The translations under genes were made by a program, and so were the position numbers. DNA of 64,000 nucleotides from Ideonella_A intermedia_A (lineage in GTDB: Bacteria > Pseudomonadota > Gammaproteobacteria > Burkholderiales > Burkholderiaceae_C): positions 41,240 to 105,239 of the forward strand of contig CALRPU020000019.1 in the NCBI GenBank assembly GCA_943370175.1, read 5' to 3'. Of the stretch, positions 9,675 to 21,494 are shown piece after piece. The stretch's first letter is position 1. The number at the start of each line of letters is the position of its first letter. Below the pieces are notes generated by a model. The model was not told the DNA's origin and ran no database searches. It saw only the letters and a list, made by a program, of their open reading frames with translations.

Positions 9675-10382
9675 ATGGACCTCATCGTCGACGCCCGCGC
9701 CGTGCACGCCTGGTACGGCGCCAGCCACATCCTGCACGGCGTGGACCTGCAGATCGCCCGTGGCCAGACCGTGGGCCTGCTGGGGCGCAATGGCATGGGC
9801 AAGAGCACCTTGATCCGCACCTTGCTGGGCCACGTCACGCAGCGCGAAGGCCACATCGGCCTGTTCGGCCAGGATGCCTCGCGGGCCAAGCCGCACGAGG
9901 TGGCTCGGCTCGGCGTGGCCTACGTGCCCGAGGGCCGCGGCGTCTTTCCCAACCTGTCCGTGAAGGAAAACCTGGTGATGGCCGCGCGCGCGGGCCGCCA
10001 GGGTCAGCGCGACTGGACCTACGCCCGCGTGATGGACACCTTCCCGCGCTTGCAGGAGCGGGTGGGGCACCTGGGCGCGCAGTTGTCCGGCGGCGAGCAG
10101 CAGATGCTGTCCATCGGCCGCGCCTTGATGACCCACCCGGCGCTGATCATCCTGGACGAGGCCACCGAGGGCCTGGCGCCGCTGATCGTGGCCGAGATCT
10201 GGCGCGTCATCGAGGACATCCGCGCCAGCGGCATCGCCACGCTGATCGTCGACCGCGACTACCGCAAGGTGCTGGCGCGCAGCGAACAGGCGCTGGTGCT
10301 GCAGAAGGGCCAGGTGGTGCTGCGCGGGCCCTCGGCCCAGGTGGCGGCCGATCCGACACTGGGCAGCTTTCTCGGCGTCTGA
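9675..10382 (+). CDS. ABC transporter ATP-binding protein LivF-like
   Basis: This 235-residue LivF-family ATPase has Walker A GRNGMGKST, signature QLSGGEQQMLSIGRALM and Walker B LIILDEATEGLAP. The switch-loop position reads IVDRDYRKV, so the usual histidine of the IVEQN/VEHD motif is replaced by an aspartate-arginine pair; LivF proteins often carry Q at this site, so this may be a tolerated variant. It abuts the LivG-like stop directly (no gap) and is the last gene of the operon. Downstream, 10383-10565 holds a small GC hairpin near 10396 (CGGGGC-AG-GCCCCG) without a T tract, and no gene. Confidence 0.88.
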   Translation: MDLIVDARAVHAWYGASHILHGVDLQIARGQTVGLLGRNGMGKSTLIRTLLGHVTQREGHIGLFGQDASRAKPHEVARLGVAYVPEGRGVFPNLSVKENLVMAARAGRQGQRDWTYARVMDTFPRLQERVGHLGAQLSGGEQQMLSIGRALMTHPALIILDEATEGLAPLIVAEIWRVIEDIRASGIATLIVDRDYRKVLARSEQALVLQKGQVVLRGPSAQVAADPTLGSFLGV

Positions 10383-10565
10383 AGCGACCGGGATCCGGGG
10401 CAGGCCCCGTGGGGGCATCGACCCTTCATCCACCTTGCCGCCGTGCCGACGTTCCACTGCGCCAGCGCCAGCGCCAGCCCGACCGCGGCGCCTTTTGGGG
10501 TGGCGCTGGCCGGACGCGCCGCCTTGGTCAGGCGGGGCCGCGTGGTTCCGCGCGTGATGCGGGGG

Positions 10566-11189
10566 TCAGAGCACGGCGGCGCTGGGCCGCTGAGCAATGC
10601 GGTCGCGCCAGGCCTGCAGGTGGGCGAAGCCCTCGTCGCCGGCCTTGAACTTCATCAGCCCGCGGGCGAATTCGATGGCGCAGTAGGCGGTGATGTCGGC
10701 GATGGTGAAGCGGTTGCCGGCGATGAACGCGTGCCTGGCCAGTTCGCCGTCCAGCCAGGCCGCGATGCCGCGCAGCTTTTGGCCCTGCGAGGCGCTGAAG
10801 TCGGGAAACTGCGGCTGCTCCAGCGGTGCGAGGCCCGGGTGGCCGTGGCGGATCCAGTTGGCGATGGTGCCCAGGAAGTACAGCTCCATGCGCCGGTCGG
10901 CGGCCTCGATGAAGGCCCGCTCCTCGAAGTCGACGCCCATCAGGTTGGGTTCGGGGTGGCGGCCTTCCAGGTAGGTGCAGATGGCACGGGTTTCACCCAG
11001 CACGCGGCCGTCGTCGAACTCCAGCACCGGCACCTTGGCCAGTGGGCTCTTGGCCTTGTAGTCGGCGTTCTGGTGTTCGTTGGCGCCGATCTGCACCGTG
11101 GCGAACTCGATGTCGGTGATGCCTTTTTCGGCGATGAACATCAGCACGCGACGCGGGCTGGGCGCCCGGGGAGATACCCACAGTTTCAT
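10566..11189 (-). CDS. Glutathione S-transferase family protein
   Basis: This is a 207-residue cytosolic GST-like protein. The thioredoxin-fold half (MKLWVSPRAPSPRRVLMFIAE) carries the S-P-R pattern of the N-terminal active-site region, PVLEFDDGRVLGETRAIC holds the cis-proline and the glutathione-binding E-T/S motif, and the all-helical half follows from about residue 85 (FTIADITAYCAIEFA is the conserved N-capping box). I chose ATG at 11189 because the fold begins there; the frame is open to 11243, but those residues look non-coding. Its exact substrate is unknown. It is head-to-tail with folA, 50 nt downstream. Confidence 0.85.
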   Translation of the reverse strand: MKLWVSPRAPSPRRVLMFIAEKGITDIEFATVQIGANEHQNADYKAKSPLAKVPVLEFDDGRVLGETRAICTYLEGRHPEPNLMGVDFEERAFIEAADRRMELYFLGTIANWIRHGHPGLAPLEQPQFPDFSASQGQKLRGIAAWLDGELARHAFIAGNRFTIADITAYCAIEFARGLMKFKAGDEGFAHLQAWRDRIAQRPSAAVL

Positions 11190-11239
11190 GGTGTGTGTGT
11201 CCGGTTCGGGTGATGGGCGGTCCGCGCGGGCGGACGCGG

Positions 11240-11779
11240 TCAACGCAGGCGCTCGCGGGTGACGAAGTCGAAATGGAAGTCGTTGGGCGCGGCGGCGCGG
11301 TGCCGCTCGCGGGCCACTTCGCGCCAGCCCGGCGACAGGGTTTGGAAATCAGGAAAGTGGTTGTCGCCTTCAAAGACCGCGTCGATCTCGGTCAGCACCA
11401 GCCGGTCGGCAAAGGCCAGGGTCTGCGCGTACACCTCGGCGCCGCCGATCACGCAGACCTCGGGCGGGCCGTCGGTGGGGTGTTGCTCGATCCATTGGCT
11501 GGCCAACGCCAGCGCCTGGTCCAGGTTGGGCGCGGTGACCACGTCGGCGGTGGCGGCGGCGGTGGGCCCGCTGCGGCTCATCACGATGTTCAGGCGGCCA
11601 GGCAAGGCGCGGCCAATGGACGCGTGGGTGCGCCGGCCCATGATCAGCGGGCGACCCAGGGTGGTGCGCCGGAAATGCTTCAGGTCTTCCGGCAAGTGCC
11701 AGGGCATGCGCTCGCCGCGCACCCCGATCAGGCGGTGGCGGTCCATGGCGGCGATCAGGGTCAGGCGGGGCGTGGGCAT
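11240..11779 (-). CDS. folA: Dihydrofolate reductase
   Basis: FolA (179 aa) reduces dihydrofolate to tetrahydrofolate with NADPH. Family marks in order are LIAAMDRHRLIGVRGERMPW (residues 8-27, including the Met20-type loop and the M-P-W-H-L-P-E-D motif with the catalytic acid), TLGRPLIMGRRTHASIG for NADPH binding, and the later VIGGAEVYAQTL glycine pair. The length is slightly above the 160-170 typical size. It is transcribed away from the Xre/RES pair, with about 120 nt between the two starts. Confidence 0.93.
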   Translation of the reverse strand: MPTPRLTLIAAMDRHRLIGVRGERMPWHLPEDLKHFRRTTLGRPLIMGRRTHASIGRALPGRLNIVMSRSGPTAAATADVVTAPNLDQALALASQWIEQHPTDGPPEVCVIGGAEVYAQTLAFADRLVLTEIDAVFEGDNHFPDFQTLSPGWREVARERHRAAAPNDFHFDFVTRERLR

Positions 11780-11886
11780 GGGGGAGGATTGTCGTGCAGC
11801 GCCGGCGCGCCCTGGAACTGGCCGTCCCGTTGGCGGCGTGCACCCGGCCGATCACGAGGACAGGGCCATGATTTTTCATTCGATGG

Positions 11887-11892
11887 TATAAA
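11887..11892 (+). promoter_or_regulatory. Probable -10 box of the xre-res operon
   Basis: TATAAA at 11887-11892 stands in an AT-rich island (11868-11910) within otherwise very GC-rich DNA, only 6 nt before the xre ATG. If used, the mRNA would be almost leaderless. Two TTTCAT copies (11873-11878 and 11894-11899) flank the box, and TTTTTCAT/ATGAGAAA form an imperfect inverted pair around it. Such repeats are a plausible operator for autoregulation by the antitoxin. No convincing -35 was seen. Confidence 0.45.
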
Positions 11893-11898
11893 TCTTTC

Positions 11899-12294
11899 AT
11901 GAGAAATGTTTTTGTGGCCGAGTCATCGCCGGCGTTCACGCAGGTTCAACCCGGCCAGGTGCTGGCCAAGGCCACCGCGCGGGCCGCCACGCTGCTGGGC
12001 TTGAGCGGGGCGGCGCTGTCGCGGGTCATCGGCGTCAGCGAGCCCACGGTGTCGCGCTTGCTGCGCGGCGACCGTGCGCTTGCGCCGGCATCGAAGGAGG
12101 GCGAGTTGGCGGCCTTGCTGGTGCGGGTCTACCGCTCGCTCGACGCCTTGGTGGGCAACGACGATGGCAAGCGCGCCGCCTGGATGGGCAGCCACAACGA
12201 CGCGCTGGGCGGCGTGCCGCGCGAGCTGATCCAGTCGGTGGAAGGCCTGGTCGCGGTGCTGTGCTACCTCGACGGCATGCGCGCGCCGGCATGA
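11899..12294 (+). CDS. Xre/MbcA/ParS-family antitoxin of a RES toxin pair
   Basis: This 131-residue protein has an N-terminal helix-turn-helix-like region (ATLLGLSGAALSRVIGVSEPTVSRLLRG, about 27-56) and a C-terminal DUF2384-type toxin-binding region. The latter contains the pattern LLVRVYRSLDALVGNDDGKRAAWMGSHN and then LGGVPRELIQSVEGLVAVLCYLDG, which resembles the usual L-x-G-x-P-x-x-L motif. It is the expected partner of the RES protein encoded immediately downstream; the TGA overlaps the toxin ATG. In this family the antitoxin occludes the toxin active site and represses the operon. The genes sit alone between folA and a convergent GntR gene. Confidence 0.85.
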   Translation: MRNVFVAESSPAFTQVQPGQVLAKATARAATLLGLSGAALSRVIGVSEPTVSRLLRGDRALAPASKEGELAALLVRVYRSLDALVGNDDGKRAAWMGSHNDALGGVPRELIQSVEGLVAVLCYLDGMRAPA

Positions 12295-13115
12295 CCGTCG
12301 CGTCGGACCCGCCGGTCGTTCCCCCTGAATGGTTCGCCACCGGCCAGCGGCAGCAGATGCTGGCCTGGCGCGCGGTCGAGGCCCAGCACGTCGTGGCCAC
12401 GATGCGCCTGGTCGACACGCTGGACGAGCAGGCGGTGCTGGAGCAATTGCTCGAATCCAGCAAACCCAAGCTGCCCGGTGGTGGGGGCGGCGCGGGTGGC
12501 GCAGGCAAGCACGTGCTGCTCACCACGCCCTTCCGCTACCGGCCGCAGCATGGCAGCCGCTTTCGGCCGGCGGGCGCGGCGGGCGTCTGGTACGGCGCTG
12601 CCACGGTGCGCACGGCCTGCGCCGAGGTGGCGTACTGGCGCTGGCGCTTCCTGATGGACAGTGAAGGCCTGCAGGGCACCGACCTGCTGACCGAGCACAC
12701 GGTGTTTCCGGCGCAGATCGACGGCCTGGCCATCAATTTGCGCGCCGACCCCTGGCGTGCGCGCCGCGCGGCTTGGACCGACCCGGTGGACTACCGCGCC
12801 ACCCAGGCGCTGGCCGCGGCCGCGCGCGCGCAGCGCGTGCAGTGGCTGCGCTATGAATCGGTGCGCGATCCGGGCGGCGACTGCGGCGTGGTCTTGGATG
12901 TGGCGGCGCTCGACCGCCTGGACCTCAGTCGTCAGCAGACCTGGCATTGCCGCACCACGCGCCTTGCGGTCCGCATGGTCCACGGGGAGGACCGCCACGA
13001 GTGGCGGTTCGGGGCGGCAGCGGCGGTTGAAGCCATGGTGGCCGACGCGGTGCCCGCACCCACGACTCCCGCCGCCCGCCCCGCCAAGCGGCCCGGCTCC
13101 CGCTCAGGCGCTTGA
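12291..13115 (+). CDS. RES-domain toxin (probable NAD+-degrading)
   Basis: This 274-residue RES-family protein is named for conserved Arg-Glu-Ser. In order I see FRYRPQHGSRFRPAG (arginines 90/92), GVWYGA (Y101), TACAEVAYWRWRF (E112) and LRYESVRDPGG (S190), the same arrangement as characterised RES toxins, which deplete NAD+. The frame is open from 12261, but the ATG at 12291 coupled to the antitoxin stop is the logical start. Residues 62-72 are a glycine-rich linker (LPGGGGGAGGAGK). Its last codons overlap the convergent GntR gene by 12 nt. Toxicity and NAD+ cleavage are inferred from the family. Confidence 0.85.
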   Translation: MTVASDPPVVPPEWFATGQRQQMLAWRAVEAQHVVATMRLVDTLDEQAVLEQLLESSKPKLPGGGGGAGGAGKHVLLTTPFRYRPQHGSRFRPAGAAGVWYGAATVRTACAEVAYWRWRFLMDSEGLQGTDLLTEHTVFPAQIDGLAINLRADPWRARRAAWTDPVDYRATQALAAAARAQRVQWLRYESVRDPGGDCGVVLDVAALDRLDLSRQQTWHCRTTRLAVRMVHGEDRHEWRFGAAAAVEAMVADAVPAPTTPAARPAKRPGSRSGA

Positions 13116-13763
13116 CGCCGCTTCTCGTCCGGCGCTGATGTGCCGGTGCATCAGGGCCTGCGCCGCGGCCGGATTGCGCGCGTGCAGCGCCGCCATCAGG
13201 TCGCGGTGCTCGTTCAGCGAGGCGTCCAGGCGGCCCTGCTTGAACAGCGAGTGGTGGCGGTTCAGCTTCATCACCTTGCGCAGGTCCAGCACCATCTGAA
13301 CGCGCCAGCGGTTGTTGGCCAGGTCCAGCAGGCGCATGTGAAAGCGCTCGTTGGCGGCGAAGAAGGCGTCGCGGTCGTCGACCGAGGCCTCCAGCGCGTC
13401 GTGCAGCGCCTGCAGTTCGGTCAGTTCGGCCTCGCCGGCCTGAGCCGCCACGGTGGCCGCGGCGTCGCTTTCCAGCAGCGCCATGAGGTGAAAGACCTCC
13501 ACCAGATCGCGCTCGCTGACCTCGGTCACGTAGGCGCCGCGGCGCAGCTTCATCGTCACCAGGCCCTCGGCGGCCAGCACCTTCAGCGCCTCGCGCAGCG
13601 GGGTGCGGCTGATGCCGTACTCGGCGGTCAGCGCCTGTTCGTCGATCCAGCTGCCGGGGGCGAGGCCGTGGCTGAGGATGCGTGTGCGCAGCCGCTCGGC
13701 GACCTGTTCGTACAGGGCCTGGGAGGGCAGTCGGCTGGGCGGCGGGGCCACCGGGGACGTCAT
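13104..13763 (-). CDS. GntR-family transcriptional regulator (FadR subfamily, FCD domain)
   Basis: This regulator has about 219 residues from ATG 13763. The N-terminal winged helix contains QALYEQVAERLRTRILSHGL, followed by the recognition region GISRTPLREALKVLAAEGLV. The C-terminal FCD ligand domain has conserved acid and histidines (DLVEVFHLMALLESDAA; NERFHMRLLDLA; HRDLMAALHARN; MHRHI) expected to bind a metal and an organic acid. GTG at 13790 is an alternative start giving 228 residues. It faces away from the methylmalonyl-CoA mutase gene across about 140 nt, so it probably controls the propionyl-CoA module in response to an acid intermediate. This role is inferred from position. Confidence 0.85.
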   Translation of the reverse strand: MTSPVAPPPSRLPSQALYEQVAERLRTRILSHGLAPGSWIDEQALTAEYGISRTPLREALKVLAAEGLVTMKLRRGAYVTEVSERDLVEVFHLMALLESDAAATVAAQAGEAELTELQALHDALEASVDDRDAFFAANERFHMRLLDLANNRWRVQMVLDLRKVMKLNRHHSLFKQGRLDASLNEHRDLMAALHARNPAAAQALMHRHISAGREAASSA

Positions 13764-13773
13764 GGGCAGGGCT

Positions 13774-13802
13774 TTCAAAGCGGCGGGCACGTTGGCTATA
13801 AT
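13774..13802 (+). promoter_or_regulatory. Probable promoter of the methylmalonyl-CoA mutase operon
   Basis: TTCAAA (13774-13779) and a perfect TATAAT (13797-13802) are 17 nt apart and face the mutase gene. The stretch 13797-13817 is AT-rich in GC-rich surroundings and lies between the divergent GntR and mutase genes, so it is also the natural place for the GntR operator. I did not find a clear palindrome of the FadR-type half-site. Confidence 0.6.
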
Positions 13803-13906
13803 TCAATTTTGCATTACGGCCAGGGCGCTTGTCGACCCTCGCGCGGGTTGTCCCCCAGCAACGCTGGCCAAAGTGCCACGGCCGTCACGACATCACCGAG
13901 GTTTTC

Positions 13907-16087
<2,181 letters not shown>

Positions 16088-16120
16088 CGGTCTGCGTTCC
16101 TACCTCTTTCCAGGCCGCCC

Positions 16121-16612
16121 ATGGACACCCGCGACAACCGCCCGACCCCCACCGGCCTGGCGCTGCGCCCCGCCGACGAGGGCGACTTCGAGGCCCTGCT
16201 GGCGCTGCGCATGGCCGCCATGCGCGAAAGCCTGGAACGCCTGGGCCGCTTCGACCCGCAGCGCGCGCGCGAACGGCTGAGCCGGGGCTTCCTGCCGGCC
16301 TACACCCGCCACATCCTGAAGGACGGCGAACTGGTCGGCTTCGTGGTGGTGGTGCCGCGAGAGAAGGACTGCCTGCTCGACCACCTGTACATCCACCCGA
16401 ACGGGCAGGGCCAGGGCATCGGCACCTGGGTGATGGACCAGGTGCTGAAGGAGGCCGACCAGCGCGGCAAGTCGGTGTCGGTCACGGCCCTGAAGCACAG
16501 CGCGGCCAACCGCTTCTACCTTCGCCATGGCTTCGTGCTGCAGGCCGAAGGCGAGTGGGACCTCTACTACGTGCGGCCGGCCCAGGCGGCCCCGTCCGAC
16601 CGCCGCCGGTGA
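16121..16612 (+). CDS. GNAT-family N-acetyltransferase
   Basis: This 163-residue single-domain GNAT protein has the acetyl-CoA pyrophosphate-binding motif HPNGQGQGIGTWVMDQ (about 92-107; compare Q/R-x-x-G-x-G/A). A preceding strand (LVGFVVVVPREKDCLLDHLYI) and the later NRFYLRHGFVLQAEGEWDLYY match the last strands of the fold. It lies 33 nt after the mutase and 62 nt before meaB, inside the propionate operon, so it may acylate a protein or metabolite linked to this pathway. The substrate is unknown. Confidence 0.82.
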   Translation: MDTRDNRPTPTGLALRPADEGDFEALLALRMAAMRESLERLGRFDPQRARERLSRGFLPAYTRHILKDGELVGFVVVVPREKDCLLDHLYIHPNGQGQGIGTWVMDQVLKEADQRGKSVSVTALKHSAANRFYLRHGFVLQAEGEWDLYYVRPAQAAPSDRRR

Positions 16613-16674
16613 TCGGCGGGGTTGCCTGACATGGATCTCGCGCCTCAGCGCTCCAGCGTTCCCTGCCCGCCCCC

Positions 16675-17712
16675 ATGAGCCCTGTTCACGCCACGGACGC
16701 CCTTGATGCGCCGCAGCAGCGCCTGTTCGATGAGTTGCTGGGCCCGCCTTGTCCGGCCCAGCGGCGCGCCATCGCCAAGACCATCACCTTGCTGGAGTCG
16801 ACGCGGGCCGACCACCGGCCTCGCGCCGATGCGCTGCTCAACGCCCTGTTGCCGCACAGCGGGCGGTCGTTGCGCCTGGGCATCTCGGGCGTGCCCGGTG
16901 TGGGCAAGAGCACCTTCATCGAGGCGCTGGGCTTGTACCTGATCGACCAGGGACACCGCGTGGCCGTGCTGGCGGTCGACCCCTCGTCCAGCGTGTCGGG
17001 CGGGTCGATCCTGGGCGACAAGACGCGCATGGAGTTCTTGTCGGTCCACGAGCGCGCCTACATCCGCCCGAGCCCGGCCAGCGGCACGCTGGGCGGCGTG
17101 GCAGAGCGCACGCGCGAATCGATGCTGGTCTGCGAGGCCGCGGGCTACGACGTGGTGATCGTCGAGACCGTGGGCGTGGGCCAGAGCGAGACGGCGGTGG
17201 CCGGCATGACCGACCTGTTCGTCCTGCTGCAACTGCCCAATGCGGGCGACGACCTGCAGGCCATCAAGAAGGGCGTGATGGAGCTGGCCGACCTGGTCGT
17301 CATCAACAAGGCCGACCTCGACGAACACGCCGCGCTGCGCGCCCGCGCGCAGATCACCAGCGCGCTGCGCTTGTTCGGCCTGCACGGCAACCCCGACCAC
17401 GTTCACCACGACGAGGCGGTGTGGCACCCGACGGTGCTGCAGATGAGCGCGCTGAAAAACGTCGGCGTCGATGCCTTCTGGCAGACCGTCAGCCAGTTCC
17501 GCACGCTGCAGACCGCCAACGGCCGCCTGGCCGCGCGCCGCCGCGTTCAGGACGAGGCCTGGATGTGGGAGCGCATCGACGCCGGCCTGAAGGCCCGCTT
17601 CCGCGCGCACCCGCCGATCCGCGAACTGTTGCCCGCACTGAGCACCGAGGTGCGCGCCGGCCGTGTGGCCGCGTCGGTGGCCGCGCGGCGCCTGCTCGAT
17701 CTGTTTCATTGA
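16675..17712 (+). CDS. meaB: Methylmalonyl-CoA mutase-associated GTPase MeaB
   Basis: MeaB (345 aa) is a G3E-family GTPase that protects and reloads adenosylcobalamin in methylmalonyl-CoA mutase. The P-loop GVPGVGKST lies at 72-80, AVLAVDPSSSVSGGSILGDKTRM holds the switch and metal-binding residues, VETVGVGQSE the Walker B/G3 region, and VINKADLDE the NKxD base-specificity motif. An N-terminal helical region and a C-terminal dimerisation arm are present at normal length. Its place between the mutase and the carboxylase genes is classical. The start at 16675 is the first ATG and no strong ribosome-binding site precedes it. Confidence 0.93.
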   Translation: MSPVHATDALDAPQQRLFDELLGPPCPAQRRAIAKTITLLESTRADHRPRADALLNALLPHSGRSLRLGISGVPGVGKSTFIEALGLYLIDQGHRVAVLAVDPSSSVSGGSILGDKTRMEFLSVHERAYIRPSPASGTLGGVAERTRESMLVCEAAGYDVVIVETVGVGQSETAVAGMTDLFVLLQLPNAGDDLQAIKKGVMELADLVVINKADLDEHAALRARAQITSALRLFGLHGNPDHVHHDEAVWHPTVLQMSALKNVGVDAFWQTVSQFRTLQTANGRLAARRRVQDEAWMWERIDAGLKARFRAHPPIRELLPALSTEVRAGRVAASVAARRLLDLFH

Positions 17713-17745
17713 ACCCCACGACCCAGAATCCGGAGGACCGATCCC

Positions 17746-19278
<1,533 letters not shown>

Positions 19279-19400
19279 TGGGGCCCCCCAGTCGCTTCGC
19301 TCCTGCCCCCGAGGGGCGCCCGCTGGCGGACCGGCGCAGCCGGATCCGCGGCGGTGGCTGGACGAACGGCTTCGCTGCGCTGGCCTTCGCTGCTTTTTTT
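19279..19400. repeat. GC-rich intergenic element between pccB and pccA
   Basis: The 142-nt gap between pccB and pccA starts with a CCCCCCAGTCGCTTCGCTCC-type sequence and continues with short inverted repeats (CCCCCGAGGGG-like near 19310; CCGGC-GCA-GCCGG near 19332) and a T7 run at 19391-19397. It resembles the dispersed GC-rich intergenic elements I know from Comamonadaceae-type genomes. No second copy was recognised in this window. It may also act as a partial terminator between the two carboxylase genes. Confidence 0.4.
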
Positions 19401-19420
19401 GCCCTGTGTGAGGGAATGAC

Positions 19421-21460
19421 ATGTTCACCAAGATTCTGATTGCCAACCGCGGCGAGATCGCCTGCCGCGTCATCAAGACGGCCCGCAAGATGGGCATCCG
19501 CACCGTGGCGGTGTATTCCGACGCCGACAAGGACGCGCGCCATGTGGAGCTGGCCGACGAGGCGGTGCACATCGGCGCGCCGCCCAGCCGCGAGTCCTAC
19601 CTCGTGATGGACAAGATCATCGCGGCCTGCAAGCAGACCGGCGCGCAGGCGGTGCACCCGGGCTACGGCTTCCTGTCGGAGAACGAAGAGTTCGCGCGCC
19701 GCGTCGAGGAAGAGGGCATCACCTTCATCGGCCCCAAGCACGCGTCCATCGCGGCCATGGGCGACAAGATCGCGTCGAAGAAGCTGGCCGGCGAGGCCAA
19801 GGTCAACACCATCCCCGGCCACAACGCCGCCATCGACAGCGCCGAGCAGGCGGTGGAGATCGCCCGCGGCATCGGCTATCCGGTGATGATCAAGGCGAGC
19901 GCCGGTGGCGGCGGCAAGGGCCTGCGCGTGGCCTTCGACGACAAGCAGGCCTTCGAGGGCTTCACCAGCTGCCGCAACGAGGCCCGCAACAGCTTCGGCG
20001 ACGACCGCGTGTTCATCGAGAAGTTCGTGGAAGAGCCGCGCCACATCGAGATCCAGGTGCTGGGCGACGCCCATGGCAACGTGGTCTACCTGCACGAGCG
20101 CGAGTGTTCCATCCAGCGCCGCCACCAGAAGGTGATCGAGGAAGCGCCGTCGCCCTTCATCAGCGAAGCCACCCGCCGTGCGATGGGCGAGCAGGCGGTG
20201 CAGTTGGCGCGCGCGGTGAACTACCAGAGCGCGGGCACGGTGGAGTTCGTGGTTGGCAAGGACCAGAGCTTCTACTTCCTGGAAATGAACACCCGGCTGC
20301 AGGTGGAGCACCCGGTCACCGAGTGCATCACCGGGCTGGACCTGGTGGAGCAGATGATCCGCGTGGCCGCCGGCGAGAAGCTGGGCTTCACCCAGGCCGA
20401 CATCCCGCGCCAGGGCTGGGCCATCGAATGCCGCATCAACGCCGAAGACCCGTTCCGCGGCTTCCTGCCCAGCACCGGCCGGCTGGTGAAGTACCAGCCG
20501 CCGCAGCAGACGCTGGAGGCCTCGGTGCGCACGCTGCAGGGCGGCGAGATCGGCGGCGTGCGGGTGGACACCGGCGTGGTCGAGGGCGGCGAGATACCGA
20601 TGTTCTACGACTCGATGATCGCCAAGCTGATCGTTCACGGCACCGACCGCGCCGACGCCATCGCGCGCGTGCGCCAGGCGCTCGACGCCTTTGCCATCCG
20701 CGGCATCAGCAGCAACATCCCGTTCCAGGCCTCGCTCTTGGCGCACCCGAAGTTCGTCAGCGGCGACTTCAACACCGGCTTCATCGCCGAGCATTACCCC
20801 AAGGGCCTGACCGCCGACTCACTGCCCTCGGCGGACCCCGTGCTGCTTCGCGCGCTGGCGGCGGTGGCCAACCGCATCCACCTTGACCGCTCGGCCGGCA
20901 TCAGCGGCCAGCTGCCCGGCCACGAGTTCGTGGTCAAGCCCGACGTGGTGGTGATCACGCCGACGGCGCAAGGCGAGGTCGAGTCGCTGCCGGCCACGGT
21001 GGTGCCGCGCGACGGCGGCCACCAGGTCGACATCGCCGGGCGCAGCCTGCACATCGTGGTCCACAACCCGTTGCGCGAGGTGGTGATCCGCGCGACGGTG
21101 GACGGCCGGCCGATCTGCGCGCAGATCGAGCGCCAAGGCCTGGCTTACCGGGTGATCCACCACGGCAACCAGATCGAGGCGAAGGTGGTGTCGCCGTTCG
21201 CCGCGCAGATGCTGGCGCTGATGCCCTACAAGGCGCCGCCCGACCTGTCGCGTTTCCTGCTGAGCCCGATGCCGGGCCTGTTGGTGCAGGTGGCCGTGCA
21301 GCCGGGGCAGAAGGTGATGGCCGGCGAGAAGCTCGCGGTCATCGAGGCGATGAAGATGGAGAACATCTTGGTGGCCACCCAGGACTGCACGGTGGGCAAG
21401 GTGCTGGCCAAGCCGGGCGAGTCGCTGGCGGTCGACCAGGTCATCGTGGAATTCGACTGA
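19421..21460 (+). CDS. pccA: Propionyl-CoA carboxylase alpha subunit (biotin carboxylase plus biotin carrier)
   Basis: This 679-residue protein carboxylates its own biotin using ATP and bicarbonate. The N-terminal biotin carboxylase domain (about 1-450) shows ILIANRGEIACRVIKTARKM, the ATP-grasp loop MIKASAGGGGKGLRVA, HERECSIQRRHQKVIEEAPS and EMNTRLQVEHPVTE. A BT linker domain leads to the C-terminal biotinyl domain, where the lysine of AMKMEN (about K645) is biotinylated. Its partner is PccB upstream. The separation of pccB and pccA by a GC-rich element is slightly unusual. VOC protein and operon end follow 34 nt later. Confidence 0.93.
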   Translation: MFTKILIANRGEIACRVIKTARKMGIRTVAVYSDADKDARHVELADEAVHIGAPPSRESYLVMDKIIAACKQTGAQAVHPGYGFLSENEEFARRVEEEGITFIGPKHASIAAMGDKIASKKLAGEAKVNTIPGHNAAIDSAEQAVEIARGIGYPVMIKASAGGGGKGLRVAFDDKQAFEGFTSCRNEARNSFGDDRVFIEKFVEEPRHIEIQVLGDAHGNVVYLHERECSIQRRHQKVIEEAPSPFISEATRRAMGEQAVQLARAVNYQSAGTVEFVVGKDQSFYFLEMNTRLQVEHPVTECITGLDLVEQMIRVAAGEKLGFTQADIPRQGWAIECRINAEDPFRGFLPSTGRLVKYQPPQQTLEASVRTLQGGEIGGVRVDTGVVEGGEIPMFYDSMIAKLIVHGTDRADAIARVRQALDAFAIRGISSNIPFQASLLAHPKFVSGDFNTGFIAEHYPKGLTADSLPSADPVLLRALAAVANRIHLDRSAGISGQLPGHEFVVKPDVVVITPTAQGEVESLPATVVPRDGGHQVDIAGRSLHIVVHNPLREVVIRATVDGRPICAQIERQGLAYRVIHHGNQIEAKVVSPFAAQMLALMPYKAPPDLSRFLLSPMPGLLVQVAVQPGQKVMAGEKLAVIEAMKMENILVATQDCTVGKVLAKPGESLAVDQVIVEFD

Positions 21461-21494
21461 ACGCGCGCGCACGCCCCGACATGAAAGGCACGAC

